A stretch of 64,000 nt of DNA, taken from contig CAJWEZ010000017.1 in NCBI GenBank assembly GCA_913030605.1, forward strand, positions 1-64,000. Reading direction: 5' to 3'. The position numbers and the translations under genes are program-made. The DNA is from an uncultured Spirochaeta sp. Its GTDB lineage: Bacteria > Spirochaetota > Spirochaetia > DSM-27196 > Alkalispirochaetaceae. Shown here piece by piece: positions 44,829 to 54,789 of this stretch. Positions within the stretch are counted from its first letter, which is position 1. Each line of letters starts with the position of its first letter. The notes below the pieces were generated by a model that saw nothing but the letters and a program-made list of their open reading frames with translations, made no database searches and had not been told where the DNA came from.

Positions 44829-47288
44829 GTGTCTCCCGTTTCATCCCCGATCGCTCTCCTCGGCGTGGCCGCTTTCGTCGCCGCTTTCGCAGCCCTGGTG
44901 GCGCTCGCGCCGCCGCAGGCGACCGCGCAGGTGCAGAGCCAGGACACGCAGAACCAGGACCTCTTCTCACAGGTGTTCGGCGACGTCGGCGACCAGGAAC
45001 TGGTGCTGCCGGTCATCCGCAGCGGTGAATATCTCGGCGATGTCTCCGCCACCGTGGGGGCCACACGCACGCAGATCGTCCTGGAGGAGTTCATCGCCAC
45101 GATCCGGGGTCTCCTTAACGAGCGTACCGTAACGGCGCTGGAGGAGCTCGCCGACGGCTCCGGCCACACGCTGGTGGAACTGGGTGCGCTCAATCCGCTG
45201 GGCATCACAACCGTGTATCGCGCCTCATCCGTGGAGCTGGAGGTGGACATCGCGCCGGAACGCCTGCGGGAGCAGGTTCTGAATGAATCGTCCCGCGGTG
45301 GGTTCTCCAACGTGCAGACACCGGAACCGCTCTCCGGGTACGTGAACCTGCGCTCGGCGGGGACGGTGTCTTCGGTGGACGGACAGAGCAGCCTGCAGGC
45401 GGAGTTCGAACCGGTGGTCAACTACCAGTCCTGGGTGGTGGAGGGATCGACAACGGTTGCCGCCGGCGATGATCCCGTTACCCTCAACCACCTGCGCCTG
45501 GTTCACGATCTCCGGCAGCGGCAAATCCGGTTGGAAGCGGGGAACGCACGGTACCGGGCCGGCGAGTTTTTCTCGACCCCCGAGGTGTGGGGTGTGTCCG
45601 CCACCCGCCGGGGCGACCTGCTGCCCGGCCAGCCGTTGAGCCGCGATGGTCGTGTGGAGTTCGTGGTGCCGCGGAGGGGCCCGGTGGAGGTCTCTCTCAA
45701 TGGCCGCGTGTTCCGCACCTACACCCTCAGTCCCGGGCCCCACGCGATCGTGGATCTTCCGCTTGGCCGTGGAAGCAACCAGGTCACCGTAACCCAGCCG
45801 ACGGAGGGTGGCGACGGCGTCGCGGTGCTCACCGACGTGCTGGTGCCCTACGCGCCGGGTCTGCTGCAACCGGGGCGGCACCGCTACTCGTACGCCGCCG
45901 GGGTCGTGCGTGACGCACCCGCGACGCCGCTGGTGTCGGCGTCCCACGAGGTGGGACTCCTCCCGCAGGTGACCGTGCGCGGGTCGGGGCAGGCGACGAC
46001 GGACCGTTTCGGTGTGGGGGCCGGTGCCCTCGCCGCCGGTGACTGGGGGATTACCGCGCTGGATGTCGCCGGCACGGGCCCCGACGGGGCCGGGGTCGCC
46101 GCCAATCTCAGCCACGTGATCTCGGTGTTGCACTCGCGCTGGAGTCCCTCGGTGGAGTTTGCCGGTGGCGGGCAGAACGAGGCGTTTCGCGATCCGGTGA
46201 CCGGACGCGCTGCGGGGGCCTCGGTGCACGCCGGGGTCGCCTACAGTCAGCGCCTGCCGGCGGCGGTGGCCGCGAGTCTCGGTGTGGTACGGCGCTGGGA
46301 TCTGAACGATGCCGCGCGCTCGGCGACTGAGGTGCGACTGATCGCGTCCCACCAGTCGCCGCGCGGGTTCGCGCTGAACGCGCAGATCGGTCCGACGATC
46401 ACCGGCGACGGTGTCTCATGGCAGGGAAGCCTCTTCGTGCGAATCTCCGACGACAGCGGTACCGTGAGCTCCTCGGCGGGATACGACCTCACCGGCGGGC
46501 CGGCGACGGCGACGGTGCAGTCCATCCCGCGACGGGCGATCGACGCGTACCAGTGGAGCGCGACGTACCAGGGATTCGACCGCAGGCCCGGACAGCCCCA
46601 GATCGTGCGCGGGGTCGTAGGCTACGACGGCTACCTGTTCAACGCCACCGTTGAGCCGGGCGTGCAGCAGACGGTCGGCGCCGACGACGGCGACTACCGT
46701 CTCGGCGGGCGTTTCGCCTCGGCGGTGGCGTTCGCCGGCGGGGAGGTCGCGGTCTCCCGTCCGATCAGGGACTCCTTTGTACTCCTCTCGCCGCGTTCAC
46801 AGGTTGCTCCGTACCGGGTTCCGGTTCGCGGCGGAGGCGGGAGCGTCGTGGCCGTCGTTGACGGGAGAGCGGCGGTGATGCCGGACCTCCAGGCGTATCG
46901 GCCGTCGTCGCTGTCGCTGGACGGATCCTACCTCCCCGACGGGTTCTCCGTGGGGCAGGAACGCTACGCCTTCTCCCCGGGGTACCGCAGCGGGTATCGC
47001 ATGGTGGTGGGCAGTTCGGCGGCGGTGTACGTTCGCGGGCGACTTGTGGACGGCAACGGGGAGCCCATCGCCCTGGAGGCCGGAGAAGTGATCGCCGGTG
47101 ACGGAACCACACTGCCGTTCTTTACAAACCAGGAGGGTGGTTTTGAGATTACCGACCTCTCACCGGGTGAGTATCGGCTTCAGCTGTATGCCGACCCGGC
47201 GGCGGAGACGGTGTTCGCCATTCCCGGCGATGCGGTGGGCCGGTACGATCTTGAGGACGTGGTATTCTTGAGGGAGGTGCAGGAATGA
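44829..47288 (+). CDS. Outer-membrane usher protein (FimD/PapC-like)
   Basis: Follows the chaperone; long beta-rich ORF with usher-like 'PGPHAIVDLPLGRGSNQVTVTQPTEGGDGVAVL' and C-terminal 'VRGRLVDGNGEPIALEAGEVIAGDGTTLPFFTNQEGGFEITDLSPGEYRLQLY'; GTG start at 44829 with signal peptide. Confidence 0.8.
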   Translation: MSPVSSPIALLGVAAFVAAFAALVALAPPQATAQVQSQDTQNQDLFSQVFGDVGDQELVLPVIRSGEYLGDVSATVGATRTQIVLEEFIATIRGLLNERTVTALEELADGSGHTLVELGALNPLGITTVYRASSVELEVDIAPERLREQVLNESSRGGFSNVQTPEPLSGYVNLRSAGTVSSVDGQSSLQAEFEPVVNYQSWVVEGSTTVAAGDDPVTLNHLRLVHDLRQRQIRLEAGNARYRAGEFFSTPEVWGVSATRRGDLLPGQPLSRDGRVEFVVPRRGPVEVSLNGRVFRTYTLSPGPHAIVDLPLGRGSNQVTVTQPTEGGDGVAVLTDVLVPYAPGLLQPGRHRYSYAAGVVRDAPATPLVSASHEVGLLPQVTVRGSGQATTDRFGVGAGALAAGDWGITALDVAGTGPDGAGVAANLSHVISVLHSRWSPSVEFAGGGQNEAFRDPVTGRAAGASVHAGVAYSQRLPAAVAASLGVVRRWDLNDAARSATEVRLIASHQSPRGFALNAQIGPTITGDGVSWQGSLFVRISDDSGTVSSSAGYDLTGGPATATVQSIPRRAIDAYQWSATYQGFDRRPGQPQIVRGVVGYDGYLFNATVEPGVQQTVGADDGDYRLGGRFASAVAFAGGEVAVSRPIRDSFVLLSPRSQVAPYRVPVRGGGGSVVAVVDGRAAVMPDLQAYRPSSLSLDGSYLPDGFSVGQERYAFSPGYRSGYRMVVGSSAAVYVRGRLVDGNGEPIALEAGEVIAGDGTTLPFFTNQEGGFEITDLSPGEYRLQLYADPAAETVFAIPGDAVGRYDLEDVVFLREVQE

Positions 47289-48226
47289 AACGCTGGATCA
47301 CGATCGGTCTGCTGACAGTGGGGCTGCTCGCGCCGGGGGTCGTTGTGGCGCAGGCGCAGCTCGCCATCGACGCGCTTCCCGGAAGCATCTCCGTCGCCAA
47401 CGGGATCTTCTCCGAAAGTTCCACCTCCCTGCCGATCACCGTGTCCCATCAGGGCGACGCCACGCAGTGGTTTGTCACCGTCTCCCGGGGGAACGCATCC
47501 TCCTTCGATCCCCGGGAACTGCAGCGGCGGTTCTTCTTCTTTTTCGTGCTGTCGCTGGACTACAACATCTATACCCCCGACGACGAGATCGCCCGGGATC
47601 TCAGCGCACCGGTCACGGCGTCGCAGGTGGCGAGCGGAAGTTTCGCGGCGTCGAGCTCCCTGCAGACCGCGTCGCGGCAGTTCAGCCTGCGCATCCCGCC
47701 GGAGCAGTTCGTTCGGCAGGGCACCTACACCGATTCCGTGGACGTCTCGCTGTACCGCGGGAGCGTGGCGGACCCGAACGCCGCCGTCCGGGTTGAGCGC
47801 CGCACCGTCGAGATCAGTTCCGTGACCGCGTCGGTGGCTCAGGTGGGGCTGGTCGAAAGCGGCGGTGCCAACAGCTCCGCGCAGCGCGATTTTTCGATGG
47901 ACTTCGGCGTTCTCACTCCCGGTGCGGTCCGGACGGCGGACCTGCTCTTCCGATCAAACAGCTCGTTTCTGGTGGAGGCCGCCAGTCAGAACGGGGGCGC
48001 CCTGCGCAACATCAACCGTCCCGGCAATATCACGATTCCCTACACGTTTCGGTACGACGGTACGACCTACGACCTCAGCAGCAGCCGGGTTGTCGACGTG
48101 AGCTTTCTTTCGGGAACGGGCATCGATTTCGAACGGCGCCCGATCGAGGTCCAGATCGGGTCGTTTTCCAATCCTCCCTCGGGTCTCTACGAGGATGTGA
48201 TTACGTTCACGATTTCGACGTTCTGA
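47285..48226 (+). CDS. Putative tip subunit/adhesin of the chaperone-usher pilus
   Basis: Overlaps usher stop (ATGA); signal peptide; SCPU-like C-terminal beta domain. Confidence 0.65.
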   Translation: MKRWITIGLLTVGLLAPGVVVAQAQLAIDALPGSISVANGIFSESSTSLPITVSHQGDATQWFVTVSRGNASSFDPRELQRRFFFFFVLSLDYNIYTPDDEIARDLSAPVTASQVASGSFAASSSLQTASRQFSLRIPPEQFVRQGTYTDSVDVSLYRGSVADPNAAVRVERRTVEISSVTASVAQVGLVESGGANSSAQRDFSMDFGVLTPGAVRTADLLFRSNSSFLVEAASQNGGALRNINRPGNITIPYTFRYDGTTYDLSSSRVVDVSFLSGTGIDFERRPIEVQIGSFSNPPSGLYEDVITFTISTF

Positions 48227-48252
48227 GCACCGCGCGGGGTGCATGGCATCGG

Positions 48253-48320
48253 GCGCGTGGCGTGGAGGCGCGTGGCACCGGGAGCGCGTGGTATCGGACG
48301 CGTAGCACAGGGGCGCGACG
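48253..48320 (+). repeat. Degenerate intergenic tandem repeat, unit about 15-16 bp (GCGCGTGGCACCGGG-like)
   Basis: GCGCGTGG at 48253, 48268 and 48284, plus a degraded unit near 48298. Confidence 0.7.
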
Positions 48321-48347
48321 GCCTCCCGCCACGGCGGGGCCAGCGCG

Positions 48348-49355
48348 TCAGCCCAGTACCGTCGCGATATGTTGCGCCTGTGCCAGGGTGAGGGCCGCGC
48401 GTTTCTCGTAGTAGGCGGCCTCGTTCACGAACACCGGTACCGCGCCGTCGGGGCCGTCGTACGGGACCACCGTTCCATCGAAGGTCAGGTACAGTGGATC
48501 GCCGGGGTGCAGCGGTTCGAAGTCGCGGTCCTGACGCTCCGGATGAATCATCCCGGCCAGCGCACCGTCCCGGGATCGCGGAAAGTCCGAGTCCCCGATG
48601 TAGCGATACACGGTGATCTCATCCGGAACGTCGATCTCCTCGTCGTGGTTCCAGGCGTCCAGGGTGGCGACGATGCTGTTGATGATCGCTTCGGTCCATC
48701 CGAGGACATCGGCACGAACGACGCCCTGCGGCACCGGTCCAACCTCGATTTCGATTCCGTGGGGCGTGATTTCAGCCACGTAGGGGTAGTCTCCGGGGCG
48801 GTTCGCGGATCCGGGGCCGCCTCCGGCGGGAGCGTCGTGCCCGCCATCGCTCTCCTCGGCCAGATACGACATGATGCGCACCTCGGGCAGATCCCGCTGG
48901 ACCGCTGCCGCCACGATTCGCGCCATCGCCTCGTCCTCCCGGATGATCACGGTGGGACCGAGGTTCGCTGTGGTGGTGTGCAGGTCGACCGTGAACTGGT
49001 ACGCGGGGTCGGCGGCGCCCTTGGGTCCGAGCAGGGCGTTCAGGACCTGAGCGCGCTGGCGCTCGTATCCCGGGGCATCGCGGTCGGCGAGCCCGTCGGA
49101 GGAAAAGCAGCGGTTGAGGTCGAAATCCACGTAGCGCCGGTTGAGTTCGATCGCCCGCGGGTTGCCGAAGAGCGCGTCCAGACGGAACGACTTCGCCTCC
49201 CGCGGCGCCGGCAGTCCCGGTGCATCGGCGGCGACGCCGGCGAGCCGGCGCTGGATCGCGGTTACGCCCGTTCGCTCGTTGCCGTGGGTTCCGCCGATGA
49301 GGGCGGCCGTACGGATCACCGAATCGTTCAGCCGGGGATGATCGCTGCGTTTCAC
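48348..49355 (-). CDS. Aspartoacylase-like (AstE/AspA) zinc hydrolase
   Basis: 'AALIGGTHGNERTG', 'FGNPRAIELNRRYVDFDLNRCFS', 'FTVDLHTTTANLGPTVII', 'HGIEIEVGPVPQGV'; GTG at 49355 preceded by GGAGG. Confidence 0.9.
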   Translation of the reverse strand: MKRSDHPRLNDSVIRTAALIGGTHGNERTGVTAIQRRLAGVAADAPGLPAPREAKSFRLDALFGNPRAIELNRRYVDFDLNRCFSSDGLADRDAPGYERQRAQVLNALLGPKGAADPAYQFTVDLHTTTANLGPTVIIREDEAMARIVAAAVQRDLPEVRIMSYLAEESDGGHDAPAGGGPGSANRPGDYPYVAEITPHGIEIEVGPVPQGVVRADVLGWTEAIINSIVATLDAWNHDEEIDVPDEITVYRYIGDSDFPRSRDGALAGMIHPERQDRDFEPLHPGDPLYLTFDGTVVPYDGPDGAVPVFVNEAAYYEKRAALTLAQAQHIATVLG

Positions 49356-50203
49356 GGAGACACCTCCTTCGCCGTGGTGGGACGTTTTCCAAGTGCCAGC
49401 GCGAGTCCCGCGCCAACGATCACGGCACCCAGGTCCATGAGTCCGGCGGTGACCGAGCTCACGCCGGGCCAGATTCCGACGATCGACCCCGCCACGAGTC
49501 CAAGAATGACCCAGTAGGTGGCCACGTGAAACCGCGTGAGCAGCAGGTTCATCAGCTTGCTGGCGAGAATCAGGCCCACCGCGGCGCCGACGGCCAGGAC
49601 CAGCAGGACAGGGATGTTGGCGGTGCGGACCGCGTGCAGAAAGGTGGCGTACATGCCGATGACCAGGAGCACGAAGGAGCCGCTCACGCCGGGAACGATC
49701 ATCGTGGCGGTGGCCACGACGCCGGCGCCGAGGAGTGGCGCAACCGTCGTTGCCGAGAGCTCGGTGATCGCGTCGCTCATGGGAGGCTCGCCGATTACCG
49801 CCTGCACCACCAGCAGTCCTAGGGCCGCGATACCCAGGACAACGTGGTGAGGACGAATCGGATGACCGCGAAGCTGGCTCGCCACGAAGGGCAGGCTGCC
49901 CGCGATGAGTCCCACAAAGACAAAGAACGTCTGCTCCGGCGCGTTCACGAGCCCCCATTCGATCACCCAGGCGAAACCGGCGATTCCGAGGACCGCCCCG
50001 ATGAGAACCGGTGCGACCAGCATCAGGTGTGACCGCCATCGGGGGGAGAAGAAATCGCCGATCGCCGCGACGAGGCGATCGTAGATGCCCGTGACGACCG
50101 CGATCGTTCCCCCGCTGACACCGGGAACCGTGTTGGCCGCGCCGATCGCAGCCCCTTTCACCAGATTGCCGGCGAGCTCGCGCCCGCGCTTCGTTTCAGC
50201 CAT
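49352..50203 (-). CDS. DUF368 family membrane protein (PopT-like polyprenyl-phosphate transporter)
   Basis: 'GAAIGAANTVPGVSGGTIAVVTGIYDRLV', second inverted copy 'ATATMIVPGVSGSFVLLVIGMY'. Confidence 0.9.
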   Translation of the reverse strand: MAETKRGRELAGNLVKGAAIGAANTVPGVSGGTIAVVTGIYDRLVAAIGDFFSPRWRSHLMLVAPVLIGAVLGIAGFAWVIEWGLVNAPEQTFFVFVGLIAGSLPFVASQLRGHPIRPHHVVLGIAALGLLVVQAVIGEPPMSDAITELSATTVAPLLGAGVVATATMIVPGVSGSFVLLVIGMYATFLHAVRTANIPVLLVLAVGAAVGLILASKLMNLLLTRFHVATYWVILGLVAGSIVGIWPGVSSVTAGLMDLGAVIVGAGLALALGKRPTTAKEVSP

Positions 50204-50321
50204 GGGGTGAGCCTACACGATCGGCCTCTCTTGGGCTACGGACGGGTATTCCTGAGTAGTTTTATAATAAATTACAGATGGTTTTTATTCCGCAAACCCA
50301 TTGTCCTTAACGTGAAATCCG

Positions 50322-50350
50322 TTGCAAAAAGGTTTTGCTCCGTGTATACT
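50322..50350 (+). promoter_or_regulatory. Sigma70-type promoter TTGCAA-N17-TATACT for rseC-rnf
   Basis: Correct spacing in an AT-rich intergenic region; contains GCAAAA-AGG-TTTTGC inverted repeat (50324-50338). Confidence 0.65.
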
Positions 50351-50381
50351 GCAGCCAACGAATCCCACACAGGGCTATACC

Positions 50382-50879
50382 ATGAATCACATACGACGTC
50401 AGTGCAGGGTTATCACCCAACCAGGGGTGGTTACCGCCGTGCACGGGACCGAAGCCGATATACAGATCGTTCAGACAAGTGCCTGTTCCTCCTGCCGGAT
50501 CCGCGGTGTCTGCCAGCCCGGCGACGCCCAGGCGCGCACCATCCGCGTGGCGAACCGTGGCGGCCTGACTCCGGGGGCCCGCGTCGATCTCACGATGCCG
50601 GAACGCTACGGCTGGATGGGCGTGGTGTTCGCCTTTGTCGTACCCCTCGCGCTCGTGGTTGGCCTGCTCTTCGCCCTCGCCACCCCCCTGGGCAGCCAGG
50701 AGCTGGCGGCGCTGGTGGGACTTGGCGCGCTGGCGCCGTACTACGGCGTTCTGTACCTCACGCGCCACCTTTTTTCCCGAATCGTGCAGTTTGACGCGAC
50801 CCCGTCGGATGCGATTGCATCGGTGGGCGCATTGAACCTGGTTGATGCTTCAGCGTTTCACAAGGAAGGTGTTCAGTGA
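50382..50879 (+). CDS. rseC: RseC/MucC family protein
   Basis: 'GVVTAVHGTEADIQIVQTSACSSCRIRGVC' and two TM segments. Confidence 0.85.
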   Translation: MNHIRRQCRVITQPGVVTAVHGTEADIQIVQTSACSSCRIRGVCQPGDAQARTIRVANRGGLTPGARVDLTMPERYGWMGVVFAFVVPLALVVGLLFALATPLGSQELAALVGLGALAPYYGVLYLTRHLFSRIVQFDATPSDAIASVGALNLVDASAFHKEGVQ

Positions 50880-51754
50880 CGCAGACAATACTATTTTCGG
50901 TGCTCGTTCTGGGTGCCGTTGCTGCGATATTCGCGACGATTCTGTACGTCATCGCGAAAAAATTCGCCGTGGAGGAGGACCCGCGGGTCGGTGAGGTCAC
51001 CGAAATGCTCCCGGGGATCAACTGCGGCGCCTGCGGGTTTCCGGGCTGTCCCGGAATGGCGGCGGCGCTGGTCGATGCCGCCGACGGTGGTGACATCTCG
51101 CATCTGAACTGCCCCCCCGGTGGCCAGGAGACGATGACCCGTATCGGAGAGTACTTCGGCCTGGAAGTCGGCAGCGCCAAGGAAACCGTGGCGGTGCTTC
51201 GGTGTGGCGGTAGCTGCGAGAAGGCGCCCGCCAAGGCGAGCTACGACGGTCCCCGGAGCTGCGCCGTGGCCCACGGCACGTTCGCCGGTGAGAACGGCTG
51301 CGCCTTTGGCTGTCTCGGTCATGGCGACTGCGAGGTGGTCTGTCCCTTTGATGCGATCACCATGAACCCGGATACGGGTCTCCCCGAGGTCGACCAGGAG
51401 AAGTGCACGAGCTGCGGCGCCTGCGTGGACGCGTGCCCGCGGAACCTGTTCGAAATCCGTCCGGTCGGTCGGCGTGACCGTCGCGTGTGGATCAACTGCC
51501 GCAATACCGAGTCCCCTGTGGCGGCCAAAAAGAACTGTTCGGTCGCCTGCATCGGCTGCGGCCTGTGCAAGAAAACCTGCGACGGGATCGTCCAGGCGAT
51601 CACGATCGAAAACAACCTCGCCTATATCGATCACGACAAGTGCATCGCCTGTGGCAAGTGCGTCCCGGTCTGTCCGACCAACGCGATCGCCGCCACGTTT
51701 GAGCCCCCGAAGCCGAAACCCAAGAAAACGGAAACCGAACCGGCGGCCACCTGA
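50876..51754 (+). CDS. rnfB: Rnf complex subunit RnfB
   Basis: 'EMLPGINCGACGFPGCPGMAAALVDA' and multiple CxxCxxCxxxCP clusters. Confidence 0.95.
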   Translation: MTQTILFSVLVLGAVAAIFATILYVIAKKFAVEEDPRVGEVTEMLPGINCGACGFPGCPGMAAALVDAADGGDISHLNCPPGGQETMTRIGEYFGLEVGSAKETVAVLRCGGSCEKAPAKASYDGPRSCAVAHGTFAGENGCAFGCLGHGDCEVVCPFDAITMNPDTGLPEVDQEKCTSCGACVDACPRNLFEIRPVGRRDRRVWINCRNTESPVAAKKNCSVACIGCGLCKKTCDGIVQAITIENNLAYIDHDKCIACGKCVPVCPTNAIAATFEPPKPKPKKTETEPAAT

Positions 51755-51775
51755 GCCCCGGAGTTGGAGCAGCCT

Positions 51776-53152
51776 ATGAAGACATTTTCCATCGGAGGCA
51801 TCCATCCTCCGGAGAACAAGCTGACGGCCGACAAGCCGATCGTTGACCTGGCGCCGCCGGCGCAGGTGGCGATTCCGGTCTCTCAGCATATCGGCAAACC
51901 CGCCGAGCTGGTCGTGGAGCGCGGAACCGAGGTCAAGGTCGGCACGCTGCTGGCGAAGGCCAGCGGGTTCATCTCGGCGCCGGTGCACTCGAGCGTGTCC
52001 GGCAAGGTCAAGAAGATCGACACCGTGGTCGACGCCCAGGGCTACCGGCGCCAGGCCGTGGTTATCGCCGTGGACGGTGATGAATGGGAGCCCGGGATCG
52101 ACACGACGCCGGACCTCGTCCAGTCCATCCCCATGGACGCGACCTCCATCGTCGCCCGGATCGCCGAGGCGGGGATCGTCGGAGCCGGTGGCGCCACGTT
52201 TCCCACGGCGGTGAAATACTCCGTCCCCGAGGGCAAGCACGTGGATACGCTGCTGATCAACGGCGTGGAGTGCGAGCCGTACCTCACGGCTGATCACCGC
52301 CTCATGCTGGAGAACGCCGACGAACTGATCGTCGGGACCCGTGTGCTGATGAAAGCCGCCGGCGTGGCCCGCGCATGGATCGGTATCGAGAACAACAAAC
52401 CGGACGCGATCGCCCACCTGCAGGAGCGACTGCAGACGTTGAGCGCCGCCGGTGAAATTCCCGAGGGGACCCTCCAGGTTCTTCCGCTGGAGGTGAAGTA
52501 TCCCCAGGGCGGTGAGAAACAGCTGATCGAGGCCGCCACCGGCCGCGAGGTTCCCAGCGGGAAGCTGCCCCTGGATGTGGGGTGCGTGGTGAGCAACGTG
52601 AGTACGGCGATCGCGGTCTATCACGCCGTGCAGAAGAACCGCCCCTTCATCGATCGCATCGTCACGGTTACCGGCAAGGAGCTGGTGGCCCGCGGCGACG
52701 GCGGCAACTTCCGTGTTCGTATCGGCACCCCGGTCAGCGCGCTCGTGGAAGCGGTCGGGGGCATGCCCGAGGACACCGCCAAGGTGGTGATGGGCGGTCC
52801 GATGACGGGGAAGGCGATCACCAGTTTTGACGTTCCGATCACCAAGGGATCGGGCGGCCTGATTTTCATGCGCGCCGCCGACGCCCGGCGCCACGCCGTG
52901 GGGAACTGCATTCGGTGTTCCCGGTGCGTTGGCGCGTGTCCCATGGGCCTGGAACCGTACCTGCTGGAAAAGCTGGTACAGGCGGAGATGTGGGAGGATG
53001 CCGAACGTGAGGGCATCATGGACTGTATCGAGTGCGGCAGCTGCAACTTTGCGTGTCCGTCAAACCGGCCGATCCTCGACTGGATCCGCCTCGGCAAGGG
53101 CCGCGTGGGAGCACTGCGCCGCAGCCGGGCGGCGGCCCGGGCAGGAAAGTGA
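51776..53152 (+). CDS. rnfC: Rnf complex subunit RnfC
   Basis: 'GGIHPPENKLTADKPIVDLAPPAQVAIPVSQHIGKPAELVV', 'INGVECEPYLTADHRLMLE', two CxxCxxCxxxCP motifs. Confidence 0.96.
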   Translation: MKTFSIGGIHPPENKLTADKPIVDLAPPAQVAIPVSQHIGKPAELVVERGTEVKVGTLLAKASGFISAPVHSSVSGKVKKIDTVVDAQGYRRQAVVIAVDGDEWEPGIDTTPDLVQSIPMDATSIVARIAEAGIVGAGGATFPTAVKYSVPEGKHVDTLLINGVECEPYLTADHRLMLENADELIVGTRVLMKAAGVARAWIGIENNKPDAIAHLQERLQTLSAAGEIPEGTLQVLPLEVKYPQGGEKQLIEAATGREVPSGKLPLDVGCVVSNVSTAIAVYHAVQKNRPFIDRIVTVTGKELVARGDGGNFRVRIGTPVSALVEAVGGMPEDTAKVVMGGPMTGKAITSFDVPITKGSGGLIFMRAADARRHAVGNCIRCSRCVGACPMGLEPYLLEKLVQAEMWEDAEREGIMDCIECGSCNFACPSNRPILDWIRLGKGRVGALRRSRAAARAGK

Positions 53153-53158
53153 GTTGAT

Positions 53159-54187
53159 ATGAGTACACAGGCAACCGGCCGGTCGTTGGTCGTGGCCCTG
53201 CCGCCCCACGAACGGAGCGAAGTATCCGTCGCCCGTATCATGTGGAGCGTCGTATTGGCACTGATGCCCACGACCCTCGTCGGCATCTGGTTCTATGGTA
53301 TCCGCGCTGCGGTGGTGACACTGACGGCGGTCGGCGCCAGCGTTGTGGTGGAACACGTGATCGTGCGCTACTTTTTCCGCCGCGACACAACCACCGTCAC
53401 CGACGGATCGGCGGTGGTCACCGGCATGCTGCTGGCCTACAACGTGCCCGCAGGGATTCCGCTCTGGCAGCTCGTGGTGGGCGCGGTCGTCGCGATCGGC
53501 GTCGCCAAGATGGCGTTTGGCGGTATCGGCAATAACCCCTTCAATCCCGCGCTGGTGGGGCGTGCATTCATGCTCGTCTCCTTCCCGGTGGACATGACCA
53601 CGTGGCCGGTCCCCGGTAGCCAGGGGTTCGCCACCTGGAATCTGGACGCCGTGACGGCGGCCACCCCGCTGGGTCTCGTCAAAGAGGCCGGTGCCGGCGG
53701 TCTGTCGGCGGTGGCTGACCAGCTGCCGTCCTACGGCAGCCTCTTCCTGGGGAACATCGGTGGGTGTATCGGCGAAGCGAGTGCCCTCGCCGTGGTTCTC
53801 GGCGGGCTCTACCTGGTCTGGAAGGGCTTTGTGCCGTGGGTTGTCCCGCTTCTGTACCTGGCCGGACTCGGCCTGGTGACCGGCATCGCCTGGGCGATCG
53901 ACCCGGGTACCTACATCGATCCGCTGTACCACATTCTCGCCGGCGGCGCCATGCTGGGCGCGTGGTTCATGGTGACCGATATGACCACCAGTCCGATGTC
54001 CCTCACCGGGCGTATGGTCTTCGCAGCTTCCGCCGGACTCCTGGCGGGCATCATCCGTCTCTTCGGGGGCTACCCCGAGGGCGTGAGCTACTCGATCCTG
54101 ATCATGAACGCCCTGGTACCGGTATTCGACCGCCACTTCAAGCCGCGCAAGTTCGGCTACGGGGCGTCCGCGGGAGGTGCAGCGTGA
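53159..54187 (+). CDS. rnfD: Rnf complex subunit RnfD
   Basis: 'GGIGNNPFNPALVGRAF', flavinylation-type 'DAVTAATPLG'. Confidence 0.95.
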   Translation: MSTQATGRSLVVALPPHERSEVSVARIMWSVVLALMPTTLVGIWFYGIRAAVVTLTAVGASVVVEHVIVRYFFRRDTTTVTDGSAVVTGMLLAYNVPAGIPLWQLVVGAVVAIGVAKMAFGGIGNNPFNPALVGRAFMLVSFPVDMTTWPVPGSQGFATWNLDAVTAATPLGLVKEAGAGGLSAVADQLPSYGSLFLGNIGGCIGEASALAVVLGGLYLVWKGFVPWVVPLLYLAGLGLVTGIAWAIDPGTYIDPLYHILAGGAMLGAWFMVTDMTTSPMSLTGRMVFAASAGLLAGIIRLFGGYPEGVSYSILIMNALVPVFDRHFKPRKFGYGASAGGAA

Positions 54188-54789
54188 AAAAGCTGGAATC
54201 AACGCTCCCGAACATGTTTCTGGTCCTCACGGCGATCGCCCTGATCTCGGCGGCCGGACTGGGATTCACCTACGCCAAAACGAAGCCGATCCTGGACGAA
54301 CTGGCGCGGCAGCGGCAGATCGCCGCGGTCGCCGAGGTGGTGCCGGAGTTTGACAACACCCCCACGGAGGAGGCGTTCACGGTACAGGACTTCCCCGACC
54401 TGGAGCTGTACCCCGCCACCAGAAACGGTGAGCGTGTCGGTACCGCCGTCCGCAGCTATTCCCCGAACGGATACGGCGGCACGATCAGCGTCATGGTGGG
54501 ATTCGGTCCCGACGGGGCGATTACCGGATCCGCGGTGCTGCACCACGCCGAGACCCCGGGGCTCGGCGCCAAGATGACCGAGGAGCCGTTTAAAGGCCAG
54601 TTTGTGGGAATGACGCCACGTGATGGCGATCTCGCCGTGGCGAAGGACGGCGGCTCGGTCGACGCGATTACCGCCGCCACCATCAGTTCCCGCGCGTATG
54701 TGGATGCGATCAATCGCGCGTGGCACGCCGTAGCGGCGATGGAGCGCGGCGCACCGACCGTTCCCGCGGGGGAGGCAAGCAATGAGTGA
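54184..54789 (+). CDS. rnfG: Rnf complex subunit RnfG
   Basis: GTGA overlap with rnfD; 'HHAETPGLGAKM', FMN-attachment 'VDAITAATISSRAYVDAI'. Confidence 0.95.
   Translation: MKKLESTLPNMFLVLTAIALISAAGLGFTYAKTKPILDELARQRQIAAVAEVVPEFDNTPTEEAFTVQDFPDLELYPATRNGERVGTAVRSYSPNGYGGTISVMVGFGPDGAITGSAVLHHAETPGLGAKMTEEPFKGQFVGMTPRDGDLAVAKDGGSVDAITAATISSRAYVDAINRAWHAVAAMERGAPTVPAGEASNE

Noticed and set aside
43856-45421. 521-aa minus-strand ORF
   Set aside because: Antisense to the pilin-chaperone-usher genes; low-complexity, no motif
50891-52894. 667-aa minus-strand ORF
   Set aside because: Antisense to rnfB/rnfC, which have unambiguous family motifs
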